The notes: generated by a model not told the origin, from the letters alone. 64,000 nt of DNA from Thermanaerosceptrum fracticalcis (GCF_000746025.2 NZ_CP045798.1:3021501-3085500); one strand, 5' to 3'; shown: positions 23,009-31,858, numbered from the stretch's first letter. Made by a program: numbers and translations.

Positions 23009-24922
23009 GTGAAAATTACACCCCGCAAAAGGTGGTTCCTTTGGTCCCTGATTCTCATGTTACTGCTGGCTGGTATCCCCGTGTGGGCAGGGGAAGAGGG
23101 TGTAGTGAAAAGCGGTGTTGCTAATGTCCGTAAAGGTCCCGGGATATCAAATGCCGTGATTACCCAAGTAAAGAGCGGTCAAGTGTTACCCGTACTTGAT
23201 AGAAGCGGTAGTTGGTTGAAGGTCCAGTTACATAATGGACAAACAGGCTGGATTTCCGAAAGCCTGGTCAATATCCGTACTGTGGCGGAAAAGAAAGTTG
23301 TTGTTACAGGGTCAAACGTTAATGTCCGCAAGGGTCCTGGCACGGGGTTCCCCGTGGTGGGCAAGGTTAATCAAGGCGATACTTTGCCTGTTTTGGGAGC
23401 CAGAGACGGCTGGTACAACGTAAAGGTAGCCGGGGTAGGACAAGCCTGGATTGCCGGTTGGCTGGTGAAAGATGAAAATTCTTCTAAAGATTCCTCCCAG
23501 CCCTCCCGGGGTAGCATTTCGACTAAGCAGTTAGTTGTTACCGGAAACGGCGTTAACGTGAGAAAAGGACCCGGCACAAATTACGCCACGGTGGCTAAGG
23601 TATATAAGAACGCCAAGTATACCATTCTTGATCAAAAGAACGGCTGGTACAAGATTCAGGTGGGTAAGCAGCAGGGCTGGATTGCCGGCTGGCTTGTCAG
23701 TGTGTCTTCTGCACAACCCCCTGCCCCTCCTGCACCGCCTGCTCCCCCTGCCAGCCCTGTGCCTGGAGGTTCTCTCGTGGTTGTTGTCACGGGTGATGTG
23801 GTTAATGTGCGCCAAGGCACAAGTACCGAGACGGCTATTATGAGCAAGGTTTATCGTGGTGACCGCCTGGTGGTTATTGAGAAACAGGGTGACTGGTATA
23901 AGGTGCAGCTGGCCAACGGGCAGAGCGGCTGGGTAGCCAGCTGGCTCACGGAACCTGTCCAGGGTTCCGGAGTTTCCCGTGGCGGAACGCAGAGAAGCGA
24001 AGTCCTGATCGTGCCTATTGCCGACAATCAGGTCTTTAAGGTTGCCGAACTAGCAGGCAGGGTTGAACTAATCCTGGAAGGCTGGGTTAATGGACAGTTC
24101 CAGGTGAAACAGGGCAGTGCAGCAGACAAGCTCGTCCTGGAACTGGAAGCAAACAGCACTAGGAATTACGAAGGGGAGATCAAACGTCTGGGTGTCTCAC
24201 AGGTAAAGGTTTATCCCCAGAACAATAAATCTATCGTAGAGCTTGATTTTGCTTCTCCTGTAACCCACAACGTGGCCTATGACGTGAACAGCAAAACTGC
24301 CACTATCCACGTGGGAACAGCACAAACCAGAGGACTTCAGGGCAAACTGATTGTCATTGACCCCGGTCATGCCAGTGTACAGCCGGGAGGCTGGCTGGAC
24401 CCCGGCGCTGTAGGGCCCAGGACCAATTTGTACGAAAAAGATGTGGTGTTTAACATCGCTTTTAAAGTAAAACAGATGCTGGAACAGGCCGGAGCCCGGG
24501 TCATTATGACCCATATGGGCCAGACAGAATTAACCCTGGCTGGCAGGGCGGAGATTGCTAATGTCAACAATGCCGATATCTTTGTAAGTATCCATGCCAA
24601 TTCTTCCGATAAGGGCTTGTACAGTGGACACTCCACCTATTTCTATGCACCTTACGGCGATGAAATCTTAGGTCCCCAGAGATACGAACGCCAGAAGTTG
24701 GCAACCCTGGTTCAGAGGGAAATGGTAAAGATGGGCGGCAGAATCGACATCGGTGTCTTAGAAGCCAATTTTGCTGTCCTTCGTGAAACCAGAGTTCCTT
24801 CCATCCTGGTGGAGACAGCCTTTATCTCCGATGCCCAGGAAGAAATCCTTCTAGGCCAGGAATCTTTCCGCACCCAGTTAGCAGTAGGAATCTTCAACGG
24901 AATCAAAGCCTATTTTGAATAA
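23009..24922 (+). CDS. N-acetylmuramoyl-L-alanine amidase with four SH3 domains and AMIN domain
   Basis: 637-residue exported wall hydrolase. After a signal peptide come four bacterial SH3 repeats (about 30-90, 96-155, 172-232, 250-312), each with 'VNVRKGPGT'-like and 'GWI' motifs. An alanine/proline linker precedes the fourth. Then an AMIN domain (about 330-425) and a zinc Amidase_3 domain (about 445-635) with ligands in 'VIDPGHAS', 'YEKDVVFNIA', 'VSIHANSS' and the catalytic glutamate of 'LVETAFIS'. It cleaves the amide between muramic acid and the stem peptide. GTG 23009 follows AGGAGGTGA with good spacing; GTG 23006 is possible. Confidence 0.94.
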   Translation: MKITPRKRWFLWSLILMLLLAGIPVWAGEEGVVKSGVANVRKGPGISNAVITQVKSGQVLPVLDRSGSWLKVQLHNGQTGWISESLVNIRTVAEKKVVVTGSNVNVRKGPGTGFPVVGKVNQGDTLPVLGARDGWYNVKVAGVGQAWIAGWLVKDENSSKDSSQPSRGSISTKQLVVTGNGVNVRKGPGTNYATVAKVYKNAKYTILDQKNGWYKIQVGKQQGWIAGWLVSVSSAQPPAPPAPPAPPASPVPGGSLVVVVTGDVVNVRQGTSTETAIMSKVYRGDRLVVIEKQGDWYKVQLANGQSGWVASWLTEPVQGSGVSRGGTQRSEVLIVPIADNQVFKVAELAGRVELILEGWVNGQFQVKQGSAADKLVLELEANSTRNYEGEIKRLGVSQVKVYPQNNKSIVELDFASPVTHNVAYDVNSKTATIHVGTAQTRGLQGKLIVIDPGHASVQPGGWLDPGAVGPRTNLYEKDVVFNIAFKVKQMLEQAGARVIMTHMGQTELTLAGRAEIANVNNADIFVSIHANSSDKGLYSGHSTYFYAPYGDEILGPQRYERQKLATLVQREMVKMGGRIDIGVLEANFAVLRETRVPSILVETAFISDAQEEILLGQESFRTQLAVGIFNGIKAYFE

Positions 24923-24926
24923 CAGG

Positions 24927-24954
24927 TAAACCCGCAAGTTTATGCGGGTTTTTC
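24927..24954 (+). terminator. Terminator of the amidase gene
   Basis: AAACCCGCA pairs with TGCGGGTTT, followed by a T-rich run. Confidence 0.9.
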
Positions 24955-25100
24955 TTTTCCTTTTTTTACTGCCAATTCTGAAAAAGAATAATATTATATT
25001 TTAAAAATTGTGGGGTGATATATTTGTTACAATAAAATATAATTAGAAGATGGGTTAAAACAATAGATTTTTACCTTAGGAGAATTAGGAGTGAGTTGTG

Positions 25101-25646
25101 GTGCTAAGTGTACTCGGGGGTTATCTTTTCATTTTCTGTGCCAGAATTTGTGATGTATCACTGGCCACCATGCGGATGCTCATGGTCGTAAGGGGGCAGA
25201 GATTATACGCCGCCTTTATCGGTTTTTTTGAAGTAATTATTTATATTGTGGCTTTAAACAAGATCTTCTCTAATCTCAACAATCCCATTAATTTAATTGT
25301 TTATGCGGCAGGTTTTGCCACCGGTAATTTCGTAGGCAGCCTCATCGAGGAGAAACTGGCCGTTGGGACACTGACTGTTCAGGTCATTACCATGAAGGCA
25401 CCTCTAGAACTGACGGAAATCCTCCGGGAACAAGGTTTTGGGGTTACGGTCATTGAGGGACAAGGACGGGAAGGCACTCGTTATATCCTGCAAATTATTT
25501 TACAGAGGAAATGTATTAATATTTTGCGTAAAAAAATCGATGAGTGGGATCCCGATGCCTTCTGGACTATTTTCGATGCCCGTTATACCAAAGGTGGCAT
25601 TTTTACCCGCTACCCTGCGTCGGTATTTCACAGGAAAGGTAAGTAA
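25101..25646 (+). CDS. UPF0316 family membrane protein (DUF5698 + DUF2179)
   Basis: 181 residues with three membrane helices in the first 95 ('FCARICDVSLATMRMLMVVRG', 'FATGNFVGSLIEEKLAVG'), then a soluble DUF2179 domain ('VTVIEGQGREGTRYILQIILQR'). The family is conserved in Firmicutes with no known function; the DUF2179 part is shared with the YitT protein at 14135. GTG 25101 is preferred over GTG 25098 by distance to AGGAG at 25087-25091. It looks like a single-gene unit with a moderate promoter (GTGATA, 17 bp, TATAAT 25038-25043). Confidence 0.85.
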   Translation: MLSVLGGYLFIFCARICDVSLATMRMLMVVRGQRLYAAFIGFFEVIIYIVALNKIFSNLNNPINLIVYAAGFATGNFVGSLIEEKLAVGTLTVQVITMKAPLELTEILREQGFGVTVIEGQGREGTRYILQIILQRKCINILRKKIDEWDPDAFWTIFDARYTKGGIFTRYPASVFHRKGK

Positions 25647-25761
25647 GGGATAATTATTCAAAGGTGTTGTCCATGTAATTAGGAATAAGATAATCACATA
25701 TAATACTTATTATATTTTGGGGTCAAAACGGCCAAGACAATGACAACAGGAGCGATGCAGC

Positions 25762-26571
25762 ATGAAGGAGATGGAGCTATCCCCCATAGGTGTTTTTGAT
25801 TCGGGTGTGGGTGGTTTAACAGTGATCCGGGAACTGGAGACCCAGCTTCCTCAAGAAAATTATATTTATTATGCCGATACGGCCCATGTTCCTTATGGCT
25901 CTCGGGACCCCCAGGAGTTAAAAGGATTTGCTCAGACAATCACGGCTTTTTTAGTGGAGCAGGGCTGTAAAATGATAGTAATTGCCTGCAATACCAGCAC
26001 CTCCCTGGCCTATGAGGAACTGGTAAGTAGATTCGCCGTGCCTATAATCGGTGTCATCGAACCGGGTGTGGATGGAGCCTTAAAAGTCAGCAAAAATGAG
26101 AAAATAGGTATTATTGGTACCCTGGCCACGGTAAACAGCGGTGCCTATCAGAGGATAATAAAGAAGAAGAACCCTCAAGCAGAAGTCGTGGCGGTGCCTT
26201 GTCCCCGTTTTGTGCCCTTAGTGGAAGAAGGGCAGGTAGAGGGTCCGGAAGTAGATGAGACGGCACAAATGTATCTAAAACCCTTGCAGGAAACAGGAGT
26301 GGACACCCTTATCCTGGGCTGTACCCACTATCCTTTCTTACGTCCGGTCATTGAGCGGATCATGGGTAAGGGGGTAAATATCATTGACCCGGCCTGGGAA
26401 ACGGTGAGACGTGCCGGCCTTTCCTTGCAAAACCTGGGGCTGGTTAACTGCAATGAAGATAAACAATCCCCCATTTTTTATGCCAGTGGTGACCCGGAAA
26501 GCTTCCGAAAGACTGGCAGCCGTTTTTTGGGAAGGGATTTAGGAAATGTAAGAGGAATATCACTATCATAA
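25762..26571 (+). CDS. murI: Glutamate racemase
   Basis: 269 residues. It converts L- to D-glutamate for peptidoglycan. The two catalytic cysteines are in 'VIACNTSTSLAYE' (near residue 75) and 'LILGCTHYPFLRPV' (near 187), and the substrate-binding 'IGVFDSGVGGLTVIREL' opens the protein. Start ATG 25762 follows AGGAGC. It begins a run of same-strand genes (MBL hydrolase, rph, rdgB, phosphoesterase), but a 240-bp repeat region separates it from them. Confidence 0.96.
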   Translation: MKEMELSPIGVFDSGVGGLTVIRELETQLPQENYIYYADTAHVPYGSRDPQELKGFAQTITAFLVEQGCKMIVIACNTSTSLAYEELVSRFAVPIIGVIEPGVDGALKVSKNEKIGIIGTLATVNSGAYQRIIKKKNPQAEVVAVPCPRFVPLVEEGQVEGPEVDETAQMYLKPLQETGVDTLILGCTHYPFLRPVIERIMGKGVNIIDPAWETVRRAGLSLQNLGLVNCNEDKQSPIFYASGDPESFRKTGSRFLGRDLGNVRGISLS

Positions 26572-26575
26572 GACG

Positions 26576-26785
26576 ACCGATATCCGCCTTCCGTTATCCG
26601 ATGTCTTTTTTATACGACTTCCGATATCCGTTTTCCGATATCCGAATTAATGTGTATTATCTTCGGAGCATTTGCTATTACTATCGGAGTCGGTGGTCGG
26701 TTGTCGGTAATCGGATGTCGGCGATCGGAAGTCGTCCAGTCGTTTGGTCGTGGTCGGTTGTCGGAAGTCGGTTAACGGTTCACGA
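26576..26785. repeat. Opposed-arm short-repeat region (TCCGATA / CGGAAGTCGG units)
   Basis: The first part (26576-26647) is built of TATCCG, TTCCG and CCGATATCCG units. The second (26682-26785) is built of their complements, CGGTTGTCGG, CGGATGTCGG and CGGAAGTCGG. The two arms could fold into a long imperfect hairpin. Frames open across it are artefacts of the repeats. Similar units occur at 41046-41075 and 41222-41256. Confidence 0.75.
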
Positions 26786-26814
26786 TTATGCTCATGTGGT
26801 ATCAAGTAAGGCAG

Positions 26815-27573
26815 GTGAAAGGATTGGAACTCACGGTTTTAGGGTGTCATGCTCCTTATGCTCCGGCGGACGGCGCCTGTAACGGGTATCTTTTACAGGC
26901 CGGCGGTGTTAACATCATGCTGGATTGTGGTAACGGGTCCTTTGCTGTCTTACAAAAACACCTGGATTTTCGGAAACTCCACGCCCTCATTATCAGCCAT
27001 TATCACCCCGACCATTTTCACGATTACCACTGCGTAAGGCATGCTATTGGCGGCAGCATCAGAGACGGCAGCCGTCAGAATCCTCTCCTGGTCTATGCCC
27101 CGGGGGCGGAAACAGGTCCCTGGAATGAGATGGCCAAATGGCAGGATGAATTCATTTTGATCCCCATAGAAGAATATCAAAGAGTTCCTGCGAGTCTGGG
27201 GGATTTGGTTTTTCATTTTCAAAAAAATAAACACCCTAAAGATTGTTTTTCCATGAATTTTATAGAGGGGAATGCTAAATTTGTCTATACTAGTGATACA
27301 AGCTGGTATGGACCGCTGGTGGAGTTTGCCTGGGGAGCCGATTTTTTACTCTGTGAAGCGAGTTTACGAAATGCTGATATGGCTCTAAGTGAAGAAAAAG
27401 GCCATCTTACGGCGGGACAAGCGGGCCGTCTCGCGGCTAAGGCTGAGGTGAAACACCTGATGCTTACGCACCTGTGGCCCGAATTCCCCCCTTACGTACT
27501 GCTGCGGGAAGCCCAGAGTGTTTTTGCCGGAAAGGTTTCCCTGGCCACAACTGGCCTGAAAATATCAATCTAG
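26815..27573 (+). CDS. MBL-fold metallo-hydrolase (YhfI-like)
   Basis: 252 residues of the metallo-beta-lactamase fold, RNase Z-like subgroup. The metal-binding motif is 'SHYHPDHFHDY' near residue 61, with further ligands in 'FVYTSDTSWYGP', 'GHLTAGQAGRLA' and 'LMLTHLWPEF'. The exact substrate is unknown; related YhfI proteins are uncharacterised hydrolases. GTG 26815 or TTG 26824 ('MELTVLGCHAPY') could be the start, since AGGTGA (26813-26818) fits the TTG better. The upstream region is repeat DNA, so the longer frame from 26788 is unlikely. Rph follows 15 bp later. Confidence 0.82.
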   Translation: MKGLELTVLGCHAPYAPADGACNGYLLQAGGVNIMLDCGNGSFAVLQKHLDFRKLHALIISHYHPDHFHDYHCVRHAIGGSIRDGSRQNPLLVYAPGAETGPWNEMAKWQDEFILIPIEEYQRVPASLGDLVFHFQKNKHPKDCFSMNFIEGNAKFVYTSDTSWYGPLVEFAWGADFLLCEASLRNADMALSEEKGHLTAGQAGRLAAKAEVKHLMLTHLWPEFPPYVLLREAQSVFAGKVSLATTGLKISI

Positions 27574-27588
27574 TGAGGAGGTCTGGAC

Positions 27589-28320
27589 ATGGAACGAGTT
27601 GATGGTAGAAGACCTGAACAACTGCGGTCGGTAAAAATTACTAAAGACTACATAAAATTTGCCGAAGGGTCAGTACTGATTGAGATGGGAGAAACGAAAG
27701 TTATTTGTACAGCCACCGTGGAAGAGAAAGTGCCTCCTTTTTTAAAAGGACAAAATAAAGGTTGGGTTACGGCGGAATACGCTATGCTCCCCAGAGCTAC
27801 CCAGATCCGAACCCAGCGGGAAGCGGTCAAAGGAAAGATCAGCGGGCGGACCAACGAAATCCAAAGATTGATCGGACGAGCCTTGCGGGCTGTCGTTGAT
27901 CTGGAATCCCTGGGTGAGCGTACTATTTTTATCGACTGTGATGTCATTCAGGCCGATGGCGGCACACGGACGGCTTCTATTACCGGTGCTTTTGTGGCTA
28001 TGGTCCTGGCTATGCATAAACTAGTGAAAGCGGGCCTTTTAGAACGAATTCCTGTTCGGGCCTGGCTGGCGGCAGTCAGTGTGGGTAAGGTAGCGGACAG
28101 CTTGCTTCTCGACCTCTGTTATGAGGAAGATTCCCAGGCCATCGTAGATATGAATGTGATTATGACCGATAAAAACGAATTCGTAGAAATCCAGGGTACA
28201 GCGGAAGGGTATCCTTTTACCAGGGAAGAACTGGACAGCTTACTGGACCTGGCGAAAACAGGTATTTTGCAGCTTATTGATATCCAACAGCTGGTTTTAG
28301 GTGAAGAATATGCCTTCTAA
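27589..28320 (+). CDS. rph: Ribonuclease PH
   Basis: 243 residues. A phosphate-dependent 3'-5' exoribonuclease that trims tRNA 3' ends. Seen: '[15 protein letters not shown]' at the start, '[14 protein letters not shown]', '[20 protein letters not shown]' with the phosphate-binding arginines, and '[19 protein letters not shown]'. Start ATG 27589 has GTGAGGAGG upstream. Its 3' end overlaps rdgB by 11 bp, the widely conserved rph-rdgB arrangement. Confidence 0.97.
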   Translation: MERVDGRRPEQLRSVKITKDYIKFAEGSVLIEMGETKVICTATVEEKVPPFLKGQNKGWVTAEYAMLPRATQIRTQREAVKGKISGRTNEIQRLIGRALRAVVDLESLGERTIFIDCDVIQADGGTRTASITGAFVAMVLAMHKLVKAGLLERIPVRAWLAAVSVGKVADSLLLDLCYEEDSQAIVDMNVIMTDKNEFVEIQGTAEGYPFTREELDSLLDLAKTGILQLIDIQQLVLGEEYAF

Positions 28321-28921
28321 AATCATTATGGCCACACGCAACAAGGGCAAAGTCACGGAACTCCGGAAACTTCTGGAAGAACAACGGGTAGATATTTTAA
28401 CTTTGGCCGATTTCCCGGAACTTCCGGAGGTAGAGGAAGACGGCCTTACTTTTGCAGACAACTCTGTCAAAAAAGCTAAGACGACGGCGGAGGCCACGGG
28501 CTTTATTGCCATTGCCGATGATTCGGGCCTGGAAGTAGAGTATCTAAAAGGCCGGCCTGGTGTTCATTCAGCCCGTTTTGCCGGCGAGCCCGCAGATGAT
28601 GCACGTAACAATGAAAAACTTTTAGCCTGTTTAAAGGGAGTCCCTCCTGAGCAAAGAAAAGCCCGTTTCGTGAGTGTTATCGCTATTGCCGTACCCGGCG
28701 GAGAGACATATACTACTATGGGAACCTGTGAGGGAGTGATTCTGGATGAACCCCGGGGAAACGGCGGTTTTGGTTATGACCCGCTTTTTTATGTACCGGT
28801 TTTTGAAAAAACTTTTGCCGAGTTGAGTACGGAGGAGAAGAATAAAATCAGCCACCGGGGTGAGGCCTTGCGGAAAGCTACTGTTATTCTCCGCCGGTTG
28901 TTAGAGAATTCAGAAGTATGA
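28310..28921 (+). CDS. rdgB: XTP/dITP diphosphatase (RdgB/HAM1 family)
   Basis: 203 residues. It hydrolyses non-canonical purine triphosphates (dITP, XTP) to keep them out of DNA. Motifs: '[19 protein letters not shown]' at the N-terminus, '[27 protein letters not shown]' with the metal-binding aspartates, and '[14 protein letters not shown]'. ATG 28310 is preferred with AGGTGA (28299-28304) 5 bp upstream; an in-frame GTG lies at 28301. It overlaps the phosphoesterase or ends just before it, depending on the start chosen there. Confidence 0.96.
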   Translation: MPSKIIMATRNKGKVTELRKLLEEQRVDILTLADFPELPEVEEDGLTFADNSVKKAKTTAEATGFIAIADDSGLEVEYLKGRPGVHSARFAGEPADDARNNEKLLACLKGVPPEQRKARFVSVIAIAVPGGETYTTMGTCEGVILDEPRGNGGFGYDPLFYVPVFEKTFAELSTEEKNKISHRGEALRKATVILRRLLENSEV

Positions 28922-28929
28922 GGTGTGAA

Positions 28930-29400
28930 GTGAAATTTGGTATTTTTGGGGATACCCACGGTTCTATTAAGGAGTTAGGTGACCAGGGGAAGATTTTTAA
29001 CGAGGTGCAGTTCTTGGTTCATACGGGGGATCACTGGCAGGATGGCCTTTTAATCGAAAAAAATTGGGGCATTCCGGTTTTAGCCGTAAAAGGTAACTGC
29101 GACAGCGGTCCTGCACCCTCTGAATTTGTTTTCGATATTTATGACACGCGTTTCTTCGTAACCCACGGAAATAATTATGGGGTAAAAGCAGGGCTGCATC
29201 GTTTATTCTACCGCGCCTCTGAGGTAGGCGCCCACTACTGTATTTTTGGCCATACCCATATACCTTATTGCGAAAAAATCAATGATATCGTATTCTTGAA
29301 CCCAGGCAGCTGGACCTGGTCCCGCAGTGAGAGGCGCTATGCGGGCATACTCTTAAGCCTCGAAGAGAATTCCTGGCAGTGCCGGTTTGTCCACTATTAA
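28930..29400 (+). CDS. YfcE/YsnB-type metallophosphoesterase
   Basis: 156 residues of the small calcineurin-like phosphodiesterase family. Motifs: 'FGIFGDTHGS', 'VHTGDHW', 'VKGNCDSG', 'VTHGNNYG', 'FGHTHIPYCEK' and 'LNPGSWTWSRSE', giving the dinuclear metal site. The true substrate is unknown for this family. GTG 28930 gives the family-like start 'MKFGIFGDTHG' and follows AGGTG; ATG 28918, which overlaps the rdgB stop, is the alternative. Confidence 0.9.
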   Translation: MKFGIFGDTHGSIKELGDQGKIFNEVQFLVHTGDHWQDGLLIEKNWGIPVLAVKGNCDSGPAPSEFVFDIYDTRFFVTHGNNYGVKAGLHRLFYRASEVGAHYCIFGHTHIPYCEKINDIVFLNPGSWTWSRSERRYAGILLSLEENSWQCRFVHY

Positions 29401-29515
29401 TTACCTGTATTTTCATCTTGCAAATGTGAACACTAAATGCTCATATAATAAACCTGATAGCAATGAGTTCATTAGAAAAACCCACGGATTGCCGGTAAAT
29501 ACCAGGCAGATATGG

Positions 29516-29544
29516 TTGACATGAACGCAAATTTTTGTTAAGAT
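29516..29544 (+). promoter_or_regulatory. Promoter of the tRNA-Arg/tRNA-His pair
   Basis: Consensus TTGACA (29516-29521), 17-bp spacer, TAAGAT (29539-29544), about 30 bp before the first tRNA. Confidence 0.75.
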
Positions 29545-29574
29545 ATTTTTTGCTGCGGTGATGATGCACTGCTA

Positions 29575-29651
29575 GTGCCCATAGCTCAGCTGGATAGAGC
29601 AACGGCCTTCTAAGCCGTGTGTCCGGGGTTCGAATCCCTGTGGGCACGCCA
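29575..29651 (+). tRNA. tRNA-Arg (anticodon TCT), CCA encoded
   Basis: The acceptor stem GTGCCCA/TGGGCAC, the D-arm AGCTCAGCTGGATAGAGC, the anticodon loop CTTCTAA and the T-loop GGTTCGAATCC are all present. Confidence 0.97.
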
Positions 29652-29656
29652 TACGT

Positions 29657-29733
29657 GGTGACTGTGGCGAAGTGGTTAACGCACCGGATTGTGGCTCCGG
29701 CACTCGGGGGTTCAAGTCCCCTCAGTCACCCCA
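29657..29733 (+). tRNA. tRNA-His (anticodon GTG), CCA encoded
   Basis: The acceptor stem GGTGACTG/CAGTCACC includes the extra G at -1 typical of tRNA-His. The anticodon loop ATTGTGGC and T-loop GGTTCAAGTCC are clear. An IS110 element begins about 5 bp after the CCA end. Confidence 0.97.
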
Positions 29734-29744
29734 TTTCTTAAAAA

Positions 29745-30000
29745 CCACCCATGCCTAGAAGGCACAACCAATTATGAAAATATGTAGAAGTGATTACAAT
29801 GGTCTAATTTTCTGCTACATTGGAATTATCAGGGACAAAGGTTGATTGTATTTTGATGGTATAACCTCGACTAAAAACCTAACCTGATTGCCTTTGAGCA
29901 CGGCCAATTGTCGCCCCTTGTTTTTAAGGACTTGGGAACAGCACGGGTACTAAACTCCATATTTTCTCGGGCAATCATCCCTGAAATCCATTGGAGCAGG
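29745..30000 (+). ncRNA. Candidate bridge RNA region of the IS110 element
   Basis: IS110-group elements encode a structured RNA in the non-coding left end that guides donor and target choice. This element has 270 bp there and no gene. The region contains CTAAAAACC (29871-29879), equal to the left-junction sequence, and GTTTTTAAG (29920-29928), the exact complement of CTTAAAAAC at the copy-1 junction (29737-29745). Such paired sense and antisense matches would suit a donor-binding loop. The RNA boundaries are unknown. The same sequence lies at about 51429-51684 (minus) in copy 2. Confidence 0.4.
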
Positions 30001-30010
30001 AGTGAGTCGT

Positions 30011-31248
30011 ATGCAAGACATTCTGGAAATTTGTTGTGGTCTTGATGTCCACAAGGAAACTGTTGTCGCCTGCTTATTAAAAGGCAATGTTGACGGGGAA
30101 CCAGTTAAAACCATCCGCACTTTTTCCACCCTTCTTGCTGGACTTGATGAACTAAAAGCCTGGCTGGAAGAGGAAAACTGCCGGAATGTGGCTATGGAAA
30201 GTACTGGTGTTTATTGGCAGCCTGTATATAACGTACTGGAAGAAGCCTTTGACGGCAGTATGGTTTTGATTGTTACCAACGCCCGGCACATGAAGAATGT
30301 TCCTGGCAAAAAGACCGACATGAAGGACGCTGAATGGATAGCCACTCTCTTGCGTGCCGGATTGTTAGAAGGAAGTTTTATCCCCTCGAAACCTATCCGG
30401 GAACTCCGTAATCTGACCCGGTACCGTAAAAGCATCGTCGAGGAAATTACTTCCCAGAAAAATCGGATTGAAAAGCACTTACAAAGCTGCGGCTTTAAGC
30501 TGTCAACATTTCTTACCGATATATTCGGCGTATCAGGCCGAGCAATTATAGATCACCTTTGCTGCTACGGGAAGATATCTGCCCGCGAAGTAGAAACATT
30601 TGTAAAGGGGCGCGCTAAGAGCAAGCTCCATGAGATCAAACAGGCTGTCAATGGTAAAATGGATGTTCACCAAAGGGAGTTCCTCAAGCTTTTGCTAGGG
30701 TGGCTGGATCAGCACTACGAGCATCTTCACCAGGTAGAGCAAAAGCTTGAGGAAAAACTCAAGCAATATCAAAGACAACTGGAGCAACTGGACGGCATCC
30801 CGGGGATTGACAAAACCGCCGCTGCTGCAATCTTGGCGGAAATCGGCATTGATATGAGCCGATTCAAAACCGCGGAACATATCTGTTCCTGGGCGGGCTT
30901 AAGTCCTGGTAATAATGAAAGTGCAGGAAAAAAAAGTCCACCCGTACCACCCATGGCAACACCTATCTAAAACGAATCCTTTGCGAAATTGCCTGGTGCA
31001 TCACCCGAATACGCGATAGCTATTTATCGTCTTGGTACTGGAAGATAAAACAACGCCGCGGGGCCAAGAAAGCTCTCATTGCATTAGCCAGAAAGCTCCT
31101 CGTGATCATTTACAACTTATTGAAGAAAGATGTTGACTACGACGAGACATCCTTTGAAAAAGCTAAACAAAAACAGGAAAAATTCCGTGTAAAAAGAATT
31201 ATTGCCGAAGCTAAAAAACTCGGTCTGGAGGTGAGAGAAGTCCAGTAA
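30011..31248 (+). CDS. IS110-family transposase, two-frame gene with A8 slippage site
   Basis: The first frame runs from ATG 30011 (AGGAG 8 bp upstream) to a stop at 30970. The DEDD motifs are present: 'CGLDVHKETV', 'AMESTGVYW' and 'GKKTDMKDAEWIA'; the C-terminal domain begins with 'DGIPGIDKTAAAAILAEIG' and reaches the catalytic-serine region 'NNESAGKK'. Just there lies A8 (30928-30935). A -1 shift gives 'KSTRTTHGNTYLKRILCEIAW' in 20-residue continuity with the family and runs on to a stop at 31248, for about 412 residues, the normal length. Without the shift the product lacks the end of the catalytic domain. The slip site reads A-AAA-AAA in the first frame. Confidence 0.85.
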
Positions 31249-31394
31249 GCTGTCTAACAGTTATATCCTCCAGAAGGATTAATCCGTCAGATGCATGAAC
31301 TTGCATCTGCTAGTTCGTTATTGTCTTTTTTGCCTTACAAGCATATTGATTATTTGATAGGGTTATTTTCGTACTAATAATGCAAATATTTCCC

Positions 31395-31424
31395 TTGACT
31401 TAAACCATAGTAAAAGGTTATACT
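31395..31424 (+). promoter_or_regulatory. Promoter of the four-tRNA cluster
   Basis: TTGACT (31395-31400), an 18-bp spacer and TATACT (31419-31424), ending 15 bp before tRNA-Gln and beginning 19 bp after the IS right end. Confidence 0.75.
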
Positions 31425-31439
31425 ATAACCTGTCATTAT

Positions 31440-31515
31440 TGGGGCGTAGCCAAGTTGGTAAGGCAACGGACTTTGACTCCGTCATGCGTTGGTTCGAGTC
31501 CAGCCGCCCCAGCCA
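31440..31515 (+). tRNA. tRNA-Gln (anticodon TTG), CCA encoded
   Basis: Acceptor stem TGGGGCG/CGCCCCA, anticodon loop CTTTGAC, T-loop GGTTCGAGTCC. Confidence 0.97.
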
Positions 31516-31518
31516 TTT

Positions 31519-31583
31519 GCGAAGTGTGATGTGAGAAGTTAGAGGTGAGACCACACATCCGACCTCCCACTTCTCACCTCTTA
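31519..31583. repeat. Opposed-arm short repeat between tRNA-Gln and tRNA-Lys
   Basis: GTGAGAAGTTAGAGGTGAG on the left faces CTCCCACTTCTCACCTC on the right. The pair could fold as a hairpin; unlike a terminator, it has no T run. Confidence 0.6.
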
Positions 31584-31588
31584 TGTAT

Positions 31589-31664
31589 GAGCCATTAGCT
31601 CAGTCGGTAGAGCACCTGACTTTTAATCAGGGTGTCGATGGTTCGAGTCCATCATGGCTCACCA
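31589..31664 (+). tRNA. tRNA-Lys (anticodon TTT), CCA encoded
   Basis: Acceptor stem GAGCCAT/ATGGCTC, anticodon loop CTTTTAA, T-loop GGTTCGAGTCC. Confidence 0.97.
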
Positions 31665-31669
31665 CTTAT

Positions 31670-31757
31670 ATAGTTACTAGTTACCAGTTCCTAGTTGCTA
31701 GTTAGGCTAGCAAGCTATTCAGATGGTTTTTACTACCAACTATCAACTAGCAACTAA
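31670..31757. repeat. Opposed-arm heptamer repeat between tRNA-Lys and tRNA-Leu
   Basis: AGTTACTAGTTACCAGTT with further units lies at 31674-31703 and faces AACTATCAACTAGCAACTAA at 31737-31756. The right arm uses the same heptamer as the array at 14088-14133. Confidence 0.7.
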
Positions 31758-31762
31758 TGTAG

Positions 31763-31845
31763 GCGGGAGTGGCGGAACTGGCAGACGCGCTGGATTTAGG
31801 ATCCAGTGGGAGACCGTGGGGGTTCAAGTCCCTTCTCCCGCACCA
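31763..31845 (+). tRNA. tRNA-Leu (anticodon TAG), CCA encoded
   Basis: Class II tRNA with acceptor stem GCGGGAG/CTCCCGC, anticodon loop ATTTAGG and a long variable arm (TGGGAGACCGTG). Confidence 0.97.
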
Positions 31846-31858
31846 AGTAAATGAATAT

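Larger units (their letters stand above)
29739..31376 (+). mobile_element. IS110-family insertion sequence, copy 1 (about 1638 bp)
   Basis: Compared by eye with the inverted copy at 50053-51690, the element has the same length (1638 bp). Similarity starts at TAAAAACCACCC (29739) and ends at TTTTCGTACTA (31376). The first 270 bp are non-coding, then the transposase (30011-31248), then 128 bp of right end. There are no terminal inverted repeats and no target duplication, as expected for IS110. Both copies follow a similar flank (ATTTCT here, ATTTCC there). It lies between tRNA-His and the promoter of the next tRNA group. Ends may be off by a few bases. Confidence 0.92.

Noticed and set aside
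26601-26882. 93-codon frame upstream of the MBL hydrolase
   Set aside because: It is made of short tandem repeats and overlaps the true gene in another frame.
29441-29647. Minus-strand frame across tRNA-Arg
   Set aside because: It overlaps a tRNA gene and its promoter; its translation resembles the familiar spurious tRNA antisense peptides. The same applies to the frame at 31796-31981.
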